Source: CANHEE01 sp049316985
GTDB taxonomy: Bacteria > Bacteroidota > Bacteroidia > Chitinophagales > Saprospiraceae
Direction of reading: 5' to 3'
NCBI GenBank assembly: GCA_049316985.1
Contig: JBMOJB010000028.1
Coordinates: 1-28,126 of the forward strand
Length of the DNA stretch: 28,126 bases
How positions within the stretch are numbered: position 1 is the first letter of the stretch; every line of letters starts with the position of its first letter. A program made the position numbers and the translations under genes. Under the pieces are notes generated by a model. The model ran no database searches and had not been told where the DNA came from. It was given only the letters and a program-made list of their open reading frames with translations. Positions 7,137 to 14,833 of the stretch are shown here, one piece after another.

Positions 7137-7571
7137 ATGACAACGATTAAATTTTTCTTTTTTCTGGTTTTTTCCCTCTTTTTGCATTCAATTTGTACGG
7201 CGCAGTCGCCGGTGGGCACCTGGAAAACAATTGATGATGAAACGGGACAGGCGAAATCTTACGTAGACATCAGTGAGAACAACGGCAAATTAGTTGGGAA
7301 AATTAGCCGCTTACTTTTAAAGCCAGCAGATACCATCTGTGATAAATGTCGCGATGATAAAAAGAACAAGCCGGTGCTGGGTATGGTTATAGTGGATAAT
7401 CTTTTCTTAAAAGATGGATTTTATCAGGGAGGCAGCATTTTAGATCCTAATAAAGGGGACTATTACAAATGCAGCTTGTGGCTGGACGCCGGCGATAAAA
7501 ATGTACTCAATGTTAAAGGGAAGCACTGGACAGGCTTATCCAGAACACAAAAATGGTATAGAGTGCAGTAA
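7137..7571 (+). CDS. DUF2147 family exported protein
   Basis: Small secreted or periplasmic protein of 144 aa. Seen: a signal peptide at 1-22 ending in CTAQ, then the DUF2147 pattern: GTWKTIDDETGQAKS, YVDISENNGKLVGKIS, a CxxC pair in DTICDKCR (likely disulphide or metal site), KPVLGMVI, GGSILDPNKGDYYKCSLWL and a closing WTGLSRTQKWYRV. The length is that of the family. DUF2147 proteins have a lipocalin-like beta-barrel; their role is unknown, although some relatives are linked to fatty-acid or envelope functions. The ATG at 7137 follows an A-rich leader without Shine-Dalgarno, as is normal for Bacteroidota. It converges with tatA, with a shared hairpin between the two. Confidence 0.9.
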   Translation: MTTIKFFFFLVFSLFLHSICTAQSPVGTWKTIDDETGQAKSYVDISENNGKLVGKISRLLLKPADTICDKCRDDKKNKPVLGMVIVDNLFLKDGFYQGGSILDPNKGDYYKCSLWLDAGDKNVLNVKGKHWTGLSRTQKWYRVQ

Positions 7572-7593
7572 AAAAGCTTCACCACAAAACCAT

Positions 7594-7635
7594 ATTGACG
7601 GGATATCTAATTTATTGTAGGAATATCCCGTCAAT
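7594..7635. terminator. Hairpin between convergent genes
   Basis: A perfect 13-bp inverted repeat, ATTGACGGGATAT (7594-7606) with its complement at 7623-7635, encloses a 16-nt loop. It lies 23 bp after the DUF2147 gene and 75 bp beyond the end of tatA on the other strand. No long T run follows on either side, so it may be a weak or Rho-assisted terminator or a 3'-end stabiliser. Confidence 0.6.
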
Positions 7636-7709
7636 TAGGTCAAAGGTAAAAGCATTGAAAAGAAAGAACAGCCAAGAAATTTTAACAGCTTTTTCTCATT
7701 TCGCTATAA

Positions 7710-7928
7710 TCACTGTTCGACTTTTTTTTGCTGGTCAGCTTCGCGGATTCCATCTTTAATTTCGCTTTCAATATTTGCCTTGGCATTGTTGAATTCTCGG
7801 ATTCCTCTGCCTAAGCCTCTCATTAGTTCAGGTATTTTTTTACCACCGAACAACAATAGAACGACAACAAAAATCAAAAACATTTCTGATCCACCCAGGC
7901 TTCCCAAAAATAATAGTAAAGTGCTCAT
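7710..7928 (-). CDS. tatA: Sec-independent protein translocase subunit TatA/E
   Basis: Pore-forming subunit of the twin-arginine translocase, which exports folded proteins across the inner membrane. The 72-aa chain has the family layout: a short N-terminal hydrophobic helix (about 14-27, EMFLIFVVVLLLFGG), the hinge FGGKKIPEL, an amphipathic helix MRGLGRGIREFNNAKANI, and a charged tail. The Phe-Gly of the hinge and the KKIPEL motif are conserved. It lies 23 bp after the 2OG oxygenase on the same strand and is probably co-transcribed from the promoter at 8939-8966. tatC is not in the window. At least one likely Tat substrate, the glycosylasparaginase at 15920, is encoded nearby. Confidence 0.93.
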   Translation of the reverse strand: MSTLLLFLGSLGGSEMFLIFVVVLLLFGGKKIPELMRGLGRGIREFNNAKANIESEIKDGIREADQQKKVEQ

Positions 7929-7951
7929 AATATAGAATGTTTATAGTTTAT

Positions 7952-8899
7952 TTATTTTTTTAATCCAATTTCTCGCAGCCTTTCATTAAGATATTCACCA
8001 GCGGTGATTGGTTCGTAGTGAACGGGATTGCTTTCAGATATACAAGATTGAAGACAATTAAGTTCCATTTCTGATATCGGATGTAAAAAGAAAGGAATAC
8101 TAAGCCTTGGCTTATGCCATTCTGATTTTGGCGGATTCACCACCCGGTGTGTGGTTGATTTCATGTAATTATTGGTTAGTCGCTGGAGCATATCGCCCAC
8201 ATTAACCACGATTTCTTCATCTTGTGGTACAATGTCCAACCATTCATTTTTCATATTCAACAATTGAAGTCCTCCGGCTGATGCACCAACCAACAAAGTA
8301 ATCAGATTGATGTCTTCATGTTGTTCTGCGCGAATAGCGGAATTGGGTTCGGCTGTGATAGGCGGATAATGGATGGCTCTCAAAATACTATTGCCATCTT
8401 TAATTTTTTCTGCAAAGTACGTTTCGCCAAGGTTGAGATGTATTGCAATTGCCCGCAACAAATGTCCTCCTGCTTCCTGAAAGGATTGGTATAATTCCCA
8501 TCCTAATTTTGTGAATTCGGGGTTTTCTTCGCAGGTGAAATTGTCCGGGTAGTTATTTTTGCGAGGATGATTGTCATCAACTTGCTGGCCGATTTGAAAG
8601 AATTCTTTTAAATCTCCAACATTGGATTGTTTGGCATGTTCCTTACCAAAGGATGTGTAGCCTCTCTGTCCTGCCAATTCAGCAACTTCGTATTTTCTCT
8701 TAGTCTCAACAGGTAAGGCAAAAAATCCATTGGCCGCTTTATAAAAATCATCAATTAATTTTTTGGGCACACCATGATTGATGACACCGACAAAACCAAT
8801 TTCGTGAAAGGCAGTAGCAAGTTTATTTACGAATTCGCTTTTTTCAGCTGCATTTCCGTTTTTGAAAGAAGATAAATCTACTAAAGGAATAGTTCTCAT
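7952..8899 (-). CDS. 2-oxoglutarate/Fe(II)-dependent dioxygenase, isopenicillin N synthase family
   Basis: Cytosolic non-heme iron oxygenase of 315 aa, normal length for the family. Seen: the DIOX_N region at about 3-110 (IPLVDLSSF, FVGVINHGVPKKL, GYTSFGKEHAK); the iron ligands His194 and Asp196 in EQHEDINLITLL and His251 in TTHRVVNP; and Arg265-x-Ser267 in KPRLSIPFF, which binds the 2-oxoglutarate carboxylate. All catalytic residues are present, so it should be active. The substrate cannot be told: relatives act on amino acids, antibiotics precursors or small metabolites, and no biosynthetic neighbour gives a hint. First gene of a pair with tatA, under a good -33/-7 promoter 40 bp upstream. 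Confidence 0.9.
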   Translation of the reverse strand: MRTIPLVDLSSFKNGNAAEKSEFVNKLATAFHEIGFVGVINHGVPKKLIDDFYKAANGFFALPVETKRKYEVAELAGQRGYTSFGKEHAKQSNVGDLKEFFQIGQQVDDNHPRKNNYPDNFTCEENPEFTKLGWELYQSFQEAGGHLLRAIAIHLNLGETYFAEKIKDGNSILRAIHYPPITAEPNSAIRAEQHEDINLITLLVGASAGGLQLLNMKNEWLDIVPQDEEIVVNVGDMLQRLTNNYMKSTTHRVVNPPKSEWHKPRLSIPFFLHPISEMELNCLQSCISESNPVHYEPITAGEYLNERLREIGLKK

Positions 8900-8938
8900 A
8901 TATTACCATTTGATGAAAAAGAACTTCGAAAGTTTAAT

Positions 8939-8966
8939 CAAAGGTACGATTTTTTATTTAACCAAA
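8939..8966 (-). promoter_or_regulatory. Bacteroidota -33/-7 promoter for the oxygenase-tatA pair
   Basis: On the minus strand TTTG (8966-8963), a 16-nt spacer, then TACCTTTG (8946-8939), an exact TAnnTTTG. Transcription would begin near 8932, giving a leader of about 33 nt to the ATG at 8899. It is one of the best-formed promoters in the window. Confidence 0.65.
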
Positions 8967-9020
8967 TAAAAATTTGGCAGTTCTTACCTTTTATTAGCAC
9001 TCATAGCGCTGATTTTTTCA

Positions 9021-9680
9021 TCACACATTCAAATAAGAAAGAAATGCGTCGTAGCGGTCCTGCAGGTCTTCTGCGTAATCAGATTCTGCATAAGAGCCCT
9101 TTACATTGTATTCAAAGCGTTGCAACGCAGCCACGATATTGCCAACTTCTGTTTTATTGATTTTAAGCGTAATTTCAACCGTAGCGCTTTCAGAAGGGGT
9201 AGTGATGAAATAGCTCAATATTTGTGCGTTTTCTGATTCAATGATTCTTGCAATTTCAGAGAGCGAATAATCGTGAGGTGCAGCCTCAAGGACTAGAATA
9301 TTCCCTTTTTCATTCAGATAAGCGGCTTCTGTAAAAGACGGCAAAAGGTCTTCCAAAGTGATGCAGCCAGTATAATGATCCAACTCATTGAGGATTGGAA
9401 TCACCGTAAGTTTGTACAAGCCCATTTTGTGCATGATTTCGTACAAGTGATCTTCCTCGTGGGCAAATGGACGCGCCATGGCATAGCGATGCAATTCTAC
9501 ATTAAGCTCCGGGTTGGAGTGAAGGATGTCATCTTCAGAAAGTAAACCAACCAATACATTTCCATCTGTTACCGGGAGGTGCCTGACGTGATTGTCTGAC
9601 ATTTGTCGCAGCGCGAAAATTCCGGTATCTGAAGGTTTTAAGGGGCTTAGGGTGTTTTTACTAATGTTTTTGGCAATCAT
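9021..9680 (-). CDS. CBS-domain pair protein with C-terminal ACT-like domain (AcuB-like)
   Basis: Cytosolic regulatory protein of 219 aa. Seen: a first CBS motif at about 8-55 (SDTGIFALRQMSDNHVRHLPV, GLLSEDDIL), a second at about 66-118 (EEDHLYEIMHKMGLYKLTVIP, GCITLEDLL), and a domain at about 125-200 (GNILVLEAAPHDYSLSEIAR, then alternating strands and helices) that resembles ACT domains. CBS pairs bind adenine nucleotides and ACT domains bind amino acids; AcuB-type proteins combine both. No catalytic domain is attached, so it probably signals to a partner. Its ATG overlaps the stop of the TM2/TPR gene by four bases (ATGA), implying translational coupling and perhaps a shared function. Confidence 0.82.
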   Translation of the reverse strand: MIAKNISKNTLSPLKPSDTGIFALRQMSDNHVRHLPVTDGNVLVGLLSEDDILHSNPELNVELHRYAMARPFAHEEDHLYEIMHKMGLYKLTVIPILNELDHYTGCITLEDLLPSFTEAAYLNEKGNILVLEAAPHDYSLSEIARIIESENAQILSYFITTPSESATVEITLKINKTEVGNIVAALQRFEYNVKGSYAESDYAEDLQDRYDAFLSYLNV

Positions 9681-10480
9681 AGCGTCTCTTTGTGCAACAG
9701 CTTTTTACTTTCCAGTTCGAACTGCTCTTCGTCAATAAGTCCTTTTTGTCTGCTTTCGTATAAAGACCTCAATGTTTCAATGGGTTTTTCTTCTGTGGCA
9801 GATTCAGGTTTTTTATCCGTTTCCGTTTCCGTTTCGTCAGTATTTGATGTTGTTACAGTAATGGCTTTGAAGTCATTTGAAACAAAGTTATCCCATTCTG
9901 ATTGAATTCGCAAGTAAGCGAGGCCGTCGTGGCTTAATATTTTCTGAAAATCTTTCATTCCGTGTTGTACGGATAGTCCTAAATATTTGAATGCCAGTGC
10001 TTTGTTTTCGATCATAGAATAACTGCACGCCATGTTGAATAGGGTCGGAGCATCAGTAGGTTCTTTTTGGAGTGCTTTCTCAAACGAAACAATAGCGTCC
10101 TGAAAGTTGTAGGCTTTATAATTTTCGATGCCTTCTTTTTTAAAGGAGTTAAATTCAGTATTCACATTCCATGATTTTTCCATGTCTTCCCAGCCGGATT
10201 TTTTGGGTTGACTTTTTGGTTTCCAATCGGGTCTATTGAATTCACTTTGATCAAGATTGCGATTGAACTTTCTGTTGAATTTATTAGGATCCATTGTCAA
10301 AAAACGAATCGCATCCAGGAGCGAAATGAATAAAATGATTTTGTAGTTAAAAAACCAGAATCCAAATGTTCCGAAAATGTATAAAATACCTAGAGCAGTT
10401 TGTCCAAGGTAGAAGCGATGTACGCCGAAAGCTCCGAAAAACAGCGATAAAATTGCAGCAGTGTTTTTATTTTTTCTCAT
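9677..10480 (-). CDS. TM2-domain membrane protein with TPR and C-terminal SHOCT-like segment
   Basis: Membrane protein of 267 aa. Seen: an N-terminal TM2 domain at about 1-65 (NKNTAAILSLFFGAFGVHRF with the following YLG, then two hydrophobic helices and DAIRFL); a charged linker; TPR-like helices at about 115-190 (NYKAYNFQDAIVSFEKALQK, PTLFNMACSYSMIENKALAF); a Thr/Glu-rich low-complexity stretch; and a C-terminal helix LRSLYESRQKGLIDEEQFEL resembling SHOCT domains. The start is ATG at 10478-10480, which begins the TM2 domain; a TTG 36 bases further upstream would only add a non-conserved tail. It is translationally coupled to the CBS protein downstream. TM2 proteins have no agreed bacterial function. 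The TPR suggests a docking role at the cytoplasmic face. Confidence 0.85.
   Translation of the reverse strand: MRKNKNTAAILSLFFGAFGVHRFYLGQTALGILYIFGTFGFWFFNYKIILFISLLDAIRFLTMDPNKFNRKFNRNLDQSEFNRPDWKPKSQPKKSGWEDMEKSWNVNTEFNSFKKEGIENYKAYNFQDAIVSFEKALQKEPTDAPTLFNMACSYSMIENKALAFKYLGLSVQHGMKDFQKILSHDGLAYLRIQSEWDNFVSNDFKAITVTTSNTDETETETDKKPESATEEKPIETLRSLYESRQKGLIDEEQFELESKKLLHKETL
9816..9836. repeat. Hexamer tandem repeat (TCCGTT)3.5 inside the TM2/TPR gene
   Basis: Three full copies of TCCGTT plus TCG, encoding an alternating Glu-Thr run in the low-complexity linker. Gain or loss of a unit keeps frame and adds or removes two residues, so length variation between strains is likely and would be tolerated. 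Confidence 0.8.
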
Positions 10481-10624
10481 TTTGTCCTTTTCAAGATAGA
10501 AACGTGTGCAAGGCAATTGCAGTTCGTTAGTAACGCAATCCTTCGACCAATGTTGAGTTTTTATATATTTTTGTTGGTATTTTACGGATGAAAAGTCAAA
10601 TTTGCTTTTATTGAACCAATTTAT

Positions 10625-10654
10625 TTTGTCTGATAGATCAATTTCGTATTTTCA
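10625..10654 (+). promoter_or_regulatory. Candidate -33/-7 promoter just before the hybrid kinase
   Basis: TTTG (10625-10628), an 18-nt spacer, then TATTTTCA (10647-10654), six of eight positions of the -7 element. The -7 box ends only 4 nt before the ATG at 10659, so a transcript from it would be almost leaderless. The spacing is good and the box is imperfect; a promoter further upstream is equally possible. Confidence 0.3.
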
Positions 10655-10658
10655 CAGC

Positions 10659-13421
10659 ATGAAGTTTTTGTTGTCAATAGTTGGTGTTTATTTCTTCGTT
10701 TTATGCGATGTAATTGCTCAGAATCATAATCTGATTCCGACAGTGGAGCGGCAAATCGAAGATGCCAAGCACGATACCATTAAAATCAGATTATTGATTG
10801 AACTGGTGGACAGTATCTATGATGAAAAGATATGGCCTAGGTACAATGAAAGAGCCTATGAACTTGGGAGACGGTTGGCGGCAAGTGAAGATGCCGGAAT
10901 TCAAAACGTAGGAAAAATTTATTTCGCAGATGCAGTTAGTAATCAAGGCTTTCTGCGCGACAATCAAGGGGACTACACCGGAGCACTATTAAAATATTTT
11001 GAAGCACTAAAAATCAGAGAAGAACTTGATTATAAGAGAGGCATTGCTTCTTCATATAACAATATCGGTACCGTTTTTCAAAAACAGGGTGACCTCAACA
11101 GGGCGCTCGATTACTTTCAAAAAAGTTATGAAATCCGTACTCAGAATAATGACAGGATCGGCATGGCGCAATCTTTGAATCATATTGGAGAGTTATACAA
11201 AATCAAAAATGAGTATGAACAAGCACTAACCTATATGAAGAAAAGCCTGGCGCTTTACGAAGCTGAAGGTAGAATAGTTGGTGGTGTGGAAGTCAAAATG
11301 AATATGTGTGACATCTACATCTTAGAAGGAAAATTCAGTCTCGCCAATGAAATCATTGAATCCAGTCTTCAACAGCTTTCCAGAATTAACAACCCCAAAG
11401 TGTATTTGGATTCCAAAATCAGGTTGGTTCGGATCAGGATACAGCAAAAACATTTTGATGAGGCTATACTATTGTCTGGTCAGGCCCTGGAGCTGGCGGA
11501 AAAATATCATTTTTTAGAGTCGAAATGTTTTATCTACGAATTGTTAAATCAGATTTACGACTTACAGGGTAATACCGCCAAAGCCTATCAATATTATAAG
11601 TCGTATGTCAATTTGAAAGATAGCCTCAGCAATCCGCTAATCAAAAACAATGCTTTGGAGCAGCAATTGCAATATGAATATGGCAAAAAGGAGGCAGAAC
11701 AATTGGCAGAACAGATCCGTAAAGACACCAGTGATACGTATATAAGAAATACTTTAATAGCTTCTTGTTTGGTGCTTTTCCTATTCGCAGCTGTGCTGAT
11801 TAATAGAAATTATATAAGAAAAATTGCCAACGAAAAGTTGGAAGAAAAAAATGCCTTAATTGAACGTGAAAAGCAGCGAGCCGAAGAAAGTGAACAATTC
11901 AAGACACAATTTCTAAGTAATATCAGCCATGAAATTCGCACTCCCATGAATGCAATTTACGGCATGTCCAATCTGTTATCTGCTACGACAAATGATGAAC
12001 AACAAAAAAATTATATAAAGGCAATTCAAAAGTCTTCTGAAAATCTGCTTTTAATTCTCAATGATGTGCTTGACTTGTCCAAACTGGAAGCAGGAAAGGT
12101 AAGTCTTGAGACCATACCGTTCCAGGTCGAGCTTGTGATGCGTGATGTGTGCGATACCTTGAAATACAAAGCTGAGGAAAAGGGAATTGGACTACATTTG
12201 GGTATTGACCCTCAACTAAAACCCTATTTGATGGGGGATAAACTTCGTTTGTACCAGGTGTTAATTAATCTTGTTGGAAATGCCATAAAATTCACTGAAA
12301 AAGGGTTTGTTGCATTTGAATTGGAAACAATGGAGACCAGCGAAATCCATCAGACCTTGCGGTATCGTGTAATAGATACCGGTGTCGGGATTTCTCCTGA
12401 TAATCTGCTGACAATATTTGACAGTTTTCAACAAGCCGCGGATGATACCACACGACGGTTTGGAGGAACCGGACTGGGTTTATCTATTTCGCAGCAATTG
12501 GTAAAATTGCGAGGAAGCGAAATAAAAGTAGAAAGTGAGTTGAGCAAGGGTTCAACTTTTTATTTTGATATCCGATATAAAATTGCCAGTGAGGAGGATA
12601 TTAAGACCAACCAGTCTGAGTTGAGCAATAATTCATCAGTTTATTTACAAGGAATTAGCATTTTACTGGCTGAAGACAACGAATACAATCAGATTGTAGC
12701 TACTGAATCGTTAAAGAAGCATCTCGACCACTGTAAAATCTCGATAGCGGACAATGGTAAAGCAGCTATAGAGCTTTTGGAAAGCGGGGATTTTGATATC
12801 ATTTTGTTGGATATTAACATGCCGATTATGGATGGTTACGAAACGGCTAAATACATCAGAAATAATTTAGACAATCGGCATTCGAAAATTCCTATTATTG
12901 CCCTCACTGCTTTTGGACTAGAGGATGAACAGAAATATCACGAGTTTGGTATCAACGGGTACTTGTCCAAGCCATTCGATATCAATGAGCTGATTCGGTT
13001 GATTTCGAAAGTATTGGGTGCGGGTACTGTAATTGTGCGCTCAATGGAAGGAAAAACGGCAATACATTCACATCCTGATTCTGAGCTGCTTAATCTTTCA
13101 TTTATTCGCAATTTTACCGAGAATGACGTGGAACAAATGGCTTATTTTATTCGGAAGTTTATCAGCAATGTTCCTGTCGAAATTCTATTGATTCAAGAGG
13201 CTATTGCGCGCGTAGACTATGATGAAATTTTTAAGAAAATACATGTGCTCAAACCGCAGGTTGAGTTTGTTGGAATCTCTAAAGCGTTGGCAACAATACG
13301 GATTCTTGAGCAAAAAGCTGTAGAAAGAGAAGATATGGAGGCGATTTGCAAGGAATTCGATATACTTAAATTGAACTTATTTGAGGGTATTGACGCCCTC
13401 GAAATGGTGATTGGCAAATAA
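10659..13421 (+). CDS. TPR-sensor hybrid histidine kinase with REC and Hpt domains
   Basis: Inner-membrane two-component phosphorelay protein of 920 aa. Seen: signal peptide 1-21 ending VIAQ; periplasmic TPR repeats about 80-340; transmembrane helix about 363-384; coiled-coil linker; HisKA with His424 in SHEIRTPMNAI; HATPase with NLVGNAIKF at 537-545, DTGVGI, and GGTGLGL at 602-608; REC about 666-785 with acidic pair Glu672/Asp673, phospho-acceptor Asp718 in LLDINMP and the LSKPF lysine; and a C-terminal Hpt-like domain with His862 in KIHVLKPQ. The usual Hpt motif is HxLKGS, so Gly is replaced by Pro. All phosphorelay residues are on one chain; the final DNA-binding regulator is not nearby. 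The start is ATG 10659 because it begins the signal peptide; an in-frame upstream start at 10602 would bury it. Confidence 0.93.
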   Translation: MKFLLSIVGVYFFVLCDVIAQNHNLIPTVERQIEDAKHDTIKIRLLIELVDSIYDEKIWPRYNERAYELGRRLAASEDAGIQNVGKIYFADAVSNQGFLRDNQGDYTGALLKYFEALKIREELDYKRGIASSYNNIGTVFQKQGDLNRALDYFQKSYEIRTQNNDRIGMAQSLNHIGELYKIKNEYEQALTYMKKSLALYEAEGRIVGGVEVKMNMCDIYILEGKFSLANEIIESSLQQLSRINNPKVYLDSKIRLVRIRIQQKHFDEAILLSGQALELAEKYHFLESKCFIYELLNQIYDLQGNTAKAYQYYKSYVNLKDSLSNPLIKNNALEQQLQYEYGKKEAEQLAEQIRKDTSDTYIRNTLIASCLVLFLFAAVLINRNYIRKIANEKLEEKNALIEREKQRAEESEQFKTQFLSNISHEIRTPMNAIYGMSNLLSATTNDEQQKNYIKAIQKSSENLLLILNDVLDLSKLEAGKVSLETIPFQVELVMRDVCDTLKYKAEEKGIGLHLGIDPQLKPYLMGDKLRLYQVLINLVGNAIKFTEKGFVAFELETMETSEIHQTLRYRVIDTGVGISPDNLLTIFDSFQQAADDTTRRFGGTGLGLSISQQLVKLRGSEIKVESELSKGSTFYFDIRYKIASEEDIKTNQSELSNNSSVYLQGISILLAEDNEYNQIVATESLKKHLDHCKISIADNGKAAIELLESGDFDIILLDINMPIMDGYETAKYIRNNLDNRHSKIPIIALTAFGLEDEQKYHEFGINGYLSKPFDINELIRLISKVLGAGTVIVRSMEGKTAIHSHPDSELLNLSFIRNFTENDVEQMAYFIRKFISNVPVEILLIQEAIARVDYDEIFKKIHVLKPQVEFVGISKALATIRILEQKAVEREDMEAICKEFDILKLNLFEGIDALEMVIGK

Positions 13422-13469
13422 TTGAAAATTTATTTGGTTCAAACACTATCATTTTTATAAAAATTGCCT

Positions 13470-13477
13470 TAACTTTG
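13470..13477 (+). promoter_or_regulatory. Bacteroidota -7 element TAACTTTG before the DUF177-rpmF genes
   Basis: Exact TAnnTTTG, 28 bp before the ATG at 13505; expected start of transcription near 13483. No clear TTTG at the usual -33 distance (the nearest is 33 bp upstream). Its position argues against a TTG start at 13475 for the gene. Confidence 0.55.
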
Positions 13478-13504
13478 CGCTCCGATTTTGAGAAGGGTTA
13501 TTAT

Positions 13505-14047
13505 ATGGATGCGCTCAAGGAATTTTTGTTGCCAATCAAGGGTTTTAAGCAAGAACATTACGAGTTTGATTTTCAACTAGATAAGTCATTCTTTTCTTGT
13601 TTTGAAGATGCAATTGTATCCGATGGGGCTATAAGTGTTTCGTTAGATCTCGACAATCGACCGGGTTTTATTGAACTAAATTTTAGTTTCGACGGAACAG
13701 TAAAGTCAGATTGTGATCGTTGTTTGGCTTCTATAGATTTGCCGATTGAAGGAGATGCCAGATTGATCGTTAAGTACAGTGAAGAAGCACAAGAAGATAC
13801 GGATGAAATTGTTTTCATTCACCCTGAGACATCACATTTTAATGTAGCGCCATTCATTTATGAATATGTTTGTCTGGCGGTCCCGTTGACAAGAATCTAT
13901 GATTGTGAAAATGATGAAGAGCCACCCTGTGACTTTGAATTGTTAAACAAAATCAGCGGGAGCAGTGATTTGGCTCCCGGGCGGGAGGAAGATGACGAAG
14001 ATGATAGATCACTTGGAAGTCAACTAAAAGATATAAATTTATCATAA
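13505..14047 (+). CDS. DUF177 (YceD) family protein
   Basis: Soluble protein of 180 aa. DUF177/YceD proteins are encoded next to rpmF in most bacteria and are connected with 23S rRNA or large-subunit maturation. Seen: an N-terminal strand-rich part, the Cys pair in SDCDRCLASIDLPIEG that marks the family, and the acidic C-terminal half (EEDDEDDRSLGSQLKD) typical for YceD; a further Cys pair lies in IYDCENDEEPPCDF. The two pairs could bind metal, which is my inference. ATG at 13505 is chosen over a TTG 30 bases upstream because that TTG lies inside the -7 promoter element. rpmF follows after 108 bp, matching the conserved gene order. Confidence 0.9.
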   Translation: MDALKEFLLPIKGFKQEHYEFDFQLDKSFFSCFEDAIVSDGAISVSLDLDNRPGFIELNFSFDGTVKSDCDRCLASIDLPIEGDARLIVKYSEEAQEDTDEIVFIHPETSHFNVAPFIYEYVCLAVPLTRIYDCENDEEPPCDFELLNKISGSSDLAPGREEDDEDDRSLGSQLKDINLS

Positions 14048-14155
14048 AGTTAAAAACAGGAATACATCTGCAAGCAAAACAGCCTTTTTTTGGCTAGGTA
14101 ATTGCAGAGCAGCTTCCTAATATTCATTTTATTCATTACTAAAAAATAATATACA

Positions 14156-14359
14156 ATGCCTAATCCTCGGACCAGACACTCCAAGCGCAGAAAAAGAGCA
14201 AGAAGAACGCATTATAAAGCAGAAGCTCCAACTTTGGCACACTGCAAGACAACCGATGTTGTTCACTTAATGCACCGTGCCTACAAGCATGAGGGTGACC
14301 TTTATTACAGAGGCAAAATTCTCGTTGCAGGTAAAAAAGCAGTCGGCACTGAGGAGTAG
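14156..14359 (+). CDS. rpmF: 50S ribosomal protein L32
   Basis: Small basic protein of the large ribosomal subunit near the peptidyl-transferase region. The 67-aa chain starts MPNPRTRHSKRRKRARRTHY, the family opening, and continues APTLAHCKTTDVVHLMHRAY and LYYRGKIL. The zinc-ribbon cysteines of the classical form are missing: only one Cys remains, so this is the zinc-independent type common in Bacteroidota. It follows DUF177, as is usual. ATG at 14156 is the only sensible start. Confidence 0.95.
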   Translation: MPNPRTRHSKRRKRARRTHYKAEAPTLAHCKTTDVVHLMHRAYKHEGDLYYRGKILVAGKKAVGTEE

Positions 14360-14374
14360 TTTCTTCCGGTGCTT

Positions 14375-14418
14375 CACGAATAATATTTGCTCCCATTCTA
14401 CATGCGGAGCTTTTCGTG
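14375..14418 (+). terminator. Weak two-step stem-loop after rpmF
   Basis: CACGAA (14375-14380) pairs with TTCGTG (14413-14418), and inside it GCTCC (14389-14393) pairs with GGAGC (14406-14410), followed by TTTAATTT. An interior loop interrupts the stem, so strength is doubtful. It may separate rpmF from ridA. Confidence 0.3.
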
Positions 14419-14441
14419 TTTAATTTAATTCAAAATTTAAG

Positions 14442-14825
14442 ATGAAGAAAATCATTCAAACAGATAAGGCTCCAGCCCCGATTGGACCCTACAATCAGGC
14501 AGTTCGCCACAACGGCGTTTTGTATATTTCAGGCCAAATCGCATTGGATCCAATAAGTGGTGATTTAATTATTGACAATATTGAGGACGAAACGCATCGG
14601 GTAATGAAAAATATTGAAGGTGTCCTGGAAGCAGATGGACTTACCTTTGAAGATGTAATCAAATGCTCCGTATTTGTTTCTGACATCAATATGTTTAGTC
14701 GTATAAATGCCGTTTATGGGCAGTACTTTAACGATGCAACCGCACCAGCTCGCGAACTGGTAGAAGTGGCCAAATTGCCGCGTTTTGTAAACGTTGAGAT
14801 TTCAGTTTTAGCAGCATCTAAATAA
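14442..14825 (+). CDS. ridA: RidA family enamine/imine deaminase
   Basis: Cytosolic trimeric enzyme that hydrolyses reactive enamine/imine intermediates, such as 2-aminoacrylate from PLP enzymes, to ketoacids and ammonia. The 127-aa product is of normal length and shows the signature throughout: APAPIGPYNQAV at the front, LYISGQIALDP, the YjgF motif region, and APARELVEVAKLPRFVNVEI with Arg104, which corresponds to the substrate-carboxylate Arg105 of the Escherichia coli protein. The E of VNVEIS is also kept, so it should be active. trpS follows after 8 bp, and the two are probably one transcript. Confidence 0.95.
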   Translation: MKKIIQTDKAPAPIGPYNQAVRHNGVLYISGQIALDPISGDLIIDNIEDETHRVMKNIEGVLEADGLTFEDVIKCSVFVSDINMFSRINAVYGQYFNDATAPARELVEVAKLPRFVNVEISVLAASK

Positions 14826-14833
14826 ATAAATCA

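Noticed and set aside
10481..10516. TTG-started extension of the TM2 gene
   Set aside because: Adds 12 non-conserved residues before a perfect TM2 start at ATG 10480.
10602..10658. Upstream start for the hybrid kinase
   Set aside because: Would place 19 residues before the signal peptide that begins at 10659.
14081..14095. AGCC-T7-GGCT hairpin in the rpmF leader, possible ribosomal-protein autoregulation
   Set aside because: Only a 4-bp stem; too short to argue for a regulatory structure.
14160..14396. 78-codon minus-strand frame over rpmF
   Set aside because: Antisense of a certain ribosomal-protein gene.
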